Below are positions 6,454-6,898 of a stretch of DNA of 6,898 bases, one piece after another; positions within the stretch are counted from its first letter, which is position 1; every line of letters begins with the position of its first letter. The translations under genes and the position numbers were made by a program. The DNA lies in assembly GCA_031269165.1 (NCBI GenBank), contig JAISZQ010000183.1, positions 1 to 6,898 of the forward strand, in the 5' to 3' direction. The DNA comes from Spirochaetaceae bacterium (GTDB lineage: Bacteria; Spirochaetota; Spirochaetia; Treponematales; Breznakiellaceae). Under the pieces are notes generated by a model. The model searched no databases. It saw only the letters and a list, made by a program, of their open reading frames with translations, and was not told the DNA's origin.

Positions 6454-6487
6454 CTGGATTGCTTCACCCTGCCCGCTTCGCAATGAC
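6454..6487. repeat. Half copy of the GTCATTGCGA element
   Basis: CTGGATTGCTTC (6454-6465) followed by TCGCAATGAC (6478-6487) reproduces only the right half of the palindromic element, directly after copy 2. No matching left half is present, so it is a remnant or a half-unit insertion. Confidence 0.75.
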
Positions 6488-6497
6488 ACCGCATTCA

Positions 6498-6514
6498 CTC
6501 CCCCGGAGGGGGAG
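6498..6514. other. Perfect GC-rich hairpin CTCCCCC-GGA-GGGGGAG
   Basis: A 7-bp perfect stem with a 3-nt loop lies just after the repeat island. No T-run follows on either strand, so it is not a standard terminator. It may mark the right edge of the repeat region. Confidence 0.5.
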
Positions 6515-6550
6515 CCGTTGCCCGTTCCCGACTCGACGCCCCCACGGAAA

Positions 6551-6563
6551 GCCCCTGCGGGGC
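6551..6563. other. GC-rich hairpin abutting the promoter
   Basis: GCCCC-TGC-GGGGC is a perfect 5-bp dyad ending 2 bp before the -35 box at 6565. Its position suits an operator or a boundary that stops read-through from the left, but the sequence alone does not decide. Confidence 0.4.
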
Positions 6564-6564
6564 C

Positions 6565-6594
6565 TTGACAAAAAACCGCGCCCCATGTGATAAT
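6565..6594 (+). promoter_or_regulatory. Strong sigma-70-type promoter with extended -10
   Basis: A perfect -35 TTGACA (6565-6570) is followed by an 18-bp spacer and a -10 GATAAT (6589-6594) that matches five of six consensus bases. TGT (6586-6588) directly before it is an extended -10 (TGn). Transcription would start near 6601, about 290 nt before the gene at 6894. It is the best promoter in the window and presumably drives that gene. Confidence 0.75.
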
Positions 6595-6601
6595 GCTACC
6601 C

Positions 6602-6622
6602 GCACGGCTCGATAAGCCGCGC
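6602..6622 (+). other. Hairpin at the predicted 5' end of the leader
   Basis: CGGCT (6605-6609) pairs with AGCCG (6615-6619) around CGATA, with two more pairs outside (G6602-C6622, C6603-G6621) after one mismatch. It begins at the expected transcript start and is followed by CTATTTTA. It could stabilise the 5' end or act as an early attenuator; both are inference. Confidence 0.35.
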
Positions 6623-6722
6623 CTATTTTATGACAAGTTGGTGAACAATGCAAAAAGTGAAAAAGGCGGGAAAAGGGGCTAAAAGGGGTGTTCAAGGCCG
6701 TCTCAGGGCCATTTCAGGGGGT

Positions 6723-6746
6723 TTTTTGGGGTGTTTTTCCCAAAAA
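6723..6746 (+). other. Leader hairpin TTTTTGGG / CCCAAAAA
   Basis: An exact 8-bp stem (6723-6730 with 6739-6746) around an 8-nt loop, which can be extended by GGG (6719-6721) pairing with CCC (6749-6751) across a small internal loop. It is preceded by several G-tracts and followed by the C-run instead of a T-run, so it is not a standard terminator. A role in leader control is possible. Confidence 0.45.
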
Positions 6747-6752
6747 TGCCCT

Positions 6753-6763
6753 CCCCCCCCCCC
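6753..6763 (+). repeat. C11 homopolymer tract in the leader
   Basis: Eleven consecutive C bases follow CCCT (6749-6752), between the promoter (6565-6594) and the start codon at 6894. Runs of this length slip readily in replication, and in spirochaetes such as T. pallidum poly-G/C runs near promoters are known to vary and alter expression. Whether this one does is inference. It is also a place where assembly errors are common. Confidence 0.7.
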
Positions 6764-6881
6764 TCAGAGTTTATAGGATCTTCCGGCTTCCCCTCAACAC
6801 TTCTCCCTTAAGACACACGCCGCTTCTTTCCCCTCCCTCTCGCGGGACGGGGCCTTTCTTCAGGTTTCAATTTTATTTTTT

Positions 6882-6887
6882 AGGAGG
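6882..6887 (+). promoter_or_regulatory. Strong ribosome binding site for the gene at the right edge
   Basis: AGGAGG, a full Shine-Dalgarno match, stands 6 nt before the ATG at 6894 and follows a T-rich stretch (6870-6881). It is the best ribosome binding site in the window and makes the partial gene believable despite its five visible bases. Confidence 0.8.
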
Positions 6888-6893
6888 CCAATT

Positions 6894-6898
6894 ATGGC
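6894..6898 (+). CDS. Start of a gene cut by the window edge
   Basis: Only ATGGC is present (Met, then GC of an Ala codon). The call rests on the AGGAGG at 6882-6887 and the strong promoter at 6565-6594. The long, G/C-tract leader suggests a regulated or highly expressed product. Nothing can be said about the protein. Confidence 0.65.

Larger units (their letters stand above)
6648..6776 (+). other. Short open frame in the leader, doubtful leader peptide
   Basis: A 42-codon frame runs from the ATG at 6648 to the TAG at 6774-6776. It is rich in Lys, Arg and Gly at the start (MQKVKKAGKGAKRG) and has a run of five prolines from the C-tract. Only a weak GGTGA (6640-6644) precedes it. Because the C11 run lies inside it, loss of one C would remove the stop and leave the frame open to the window edge. 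It has no recognised family and may well be chance. Confidence 0.15.

Noticed and set aside
6602..6622. tRNA-like or other stable RNA gene
   Set aside because: Only one short hairpin is seen; no cloverleaf, acceptor stem or T-arm sequence could be found around it.
6495..6695. Minus-strand 66-codon frame over the promoter region
   Set aside because: No ribosome binding site or family, and it overlaps a near-consensus plus-strand promoter.

Overview
The window looks like a stretch of a spirochaete chromosome, most likely a Treponema of the host-associated or termite-gut kind. The reason is the operon at 2235-5298, which joins a CvpA-type membrane protein, a DNA polymerase III delta-prime-like clamp-loader subunit and a soluble NtrB/AtoS-type histidine kinase; I recall a similar order in Treponema genomes but could not check it. 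GTCATTGCGAG-type palindromic repeats also occur, but these are widespread in bacteria. The species call is inference; the gene families are read from the sequence.

Layout. Positions 1-51 hold a short leader with nested inverted repeats and a good ribosome binding site. Positions 52-2109 encode a complete cytoplasmic family 3 glycoside hydrolase (beta-glucosidase or beta-xylosidase type). After a 125-bp gap, three genes follow on the same strand: a CvpA-family protein (2235-2729), a delta-prime-like subunit (2722-4071, overlapping the previous gene by 8 nt) and a PAS-HisKA-HATPase kinase (4081-5298, 9-nt gap). The tight spacing points to one transcript. No response regulator follows the kinase.

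Positions 5299-6893 (about 1.6 kb) contain no convincing gene. Most of this is a mosaic of repeats: a 46-bp tandem array with two alternating sub-types (5311-5578), a 112-bp element bounded by a perfect 27-bp inverted repeat (5578-5689), an 87-bp tandem array (5709 to about 6070), then two full palindromic elements of the CGTCATTGCGA...TCGCAATGACG class (6122-6217, 6337-6449) and a half copy (6454-6487). One core block containing AGCACGCCTCTTGGG recurs at eight places and links the modules, so the island seems to have grown by repeated local duplication and insertion.

From 6498 the character changes. There are two GC-rich hairpins, a near-consensus sigma-70 promoter with an extended -10 (6565-6594), then a leader of about 290 nt with many G-tracts, a strong hairpin and an 11-nt C-run. 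It ends in an AGGAGG ribosome binding site and the first five bases of a gene that leaves the window. The promoter and poly-C leader are the most interesting regulatory feature here.

I see no defence system, CRISPR array, integrase, transposase, rRNA or tRNA. The most unusual content is the repeat mosaic and the poly-C leader.
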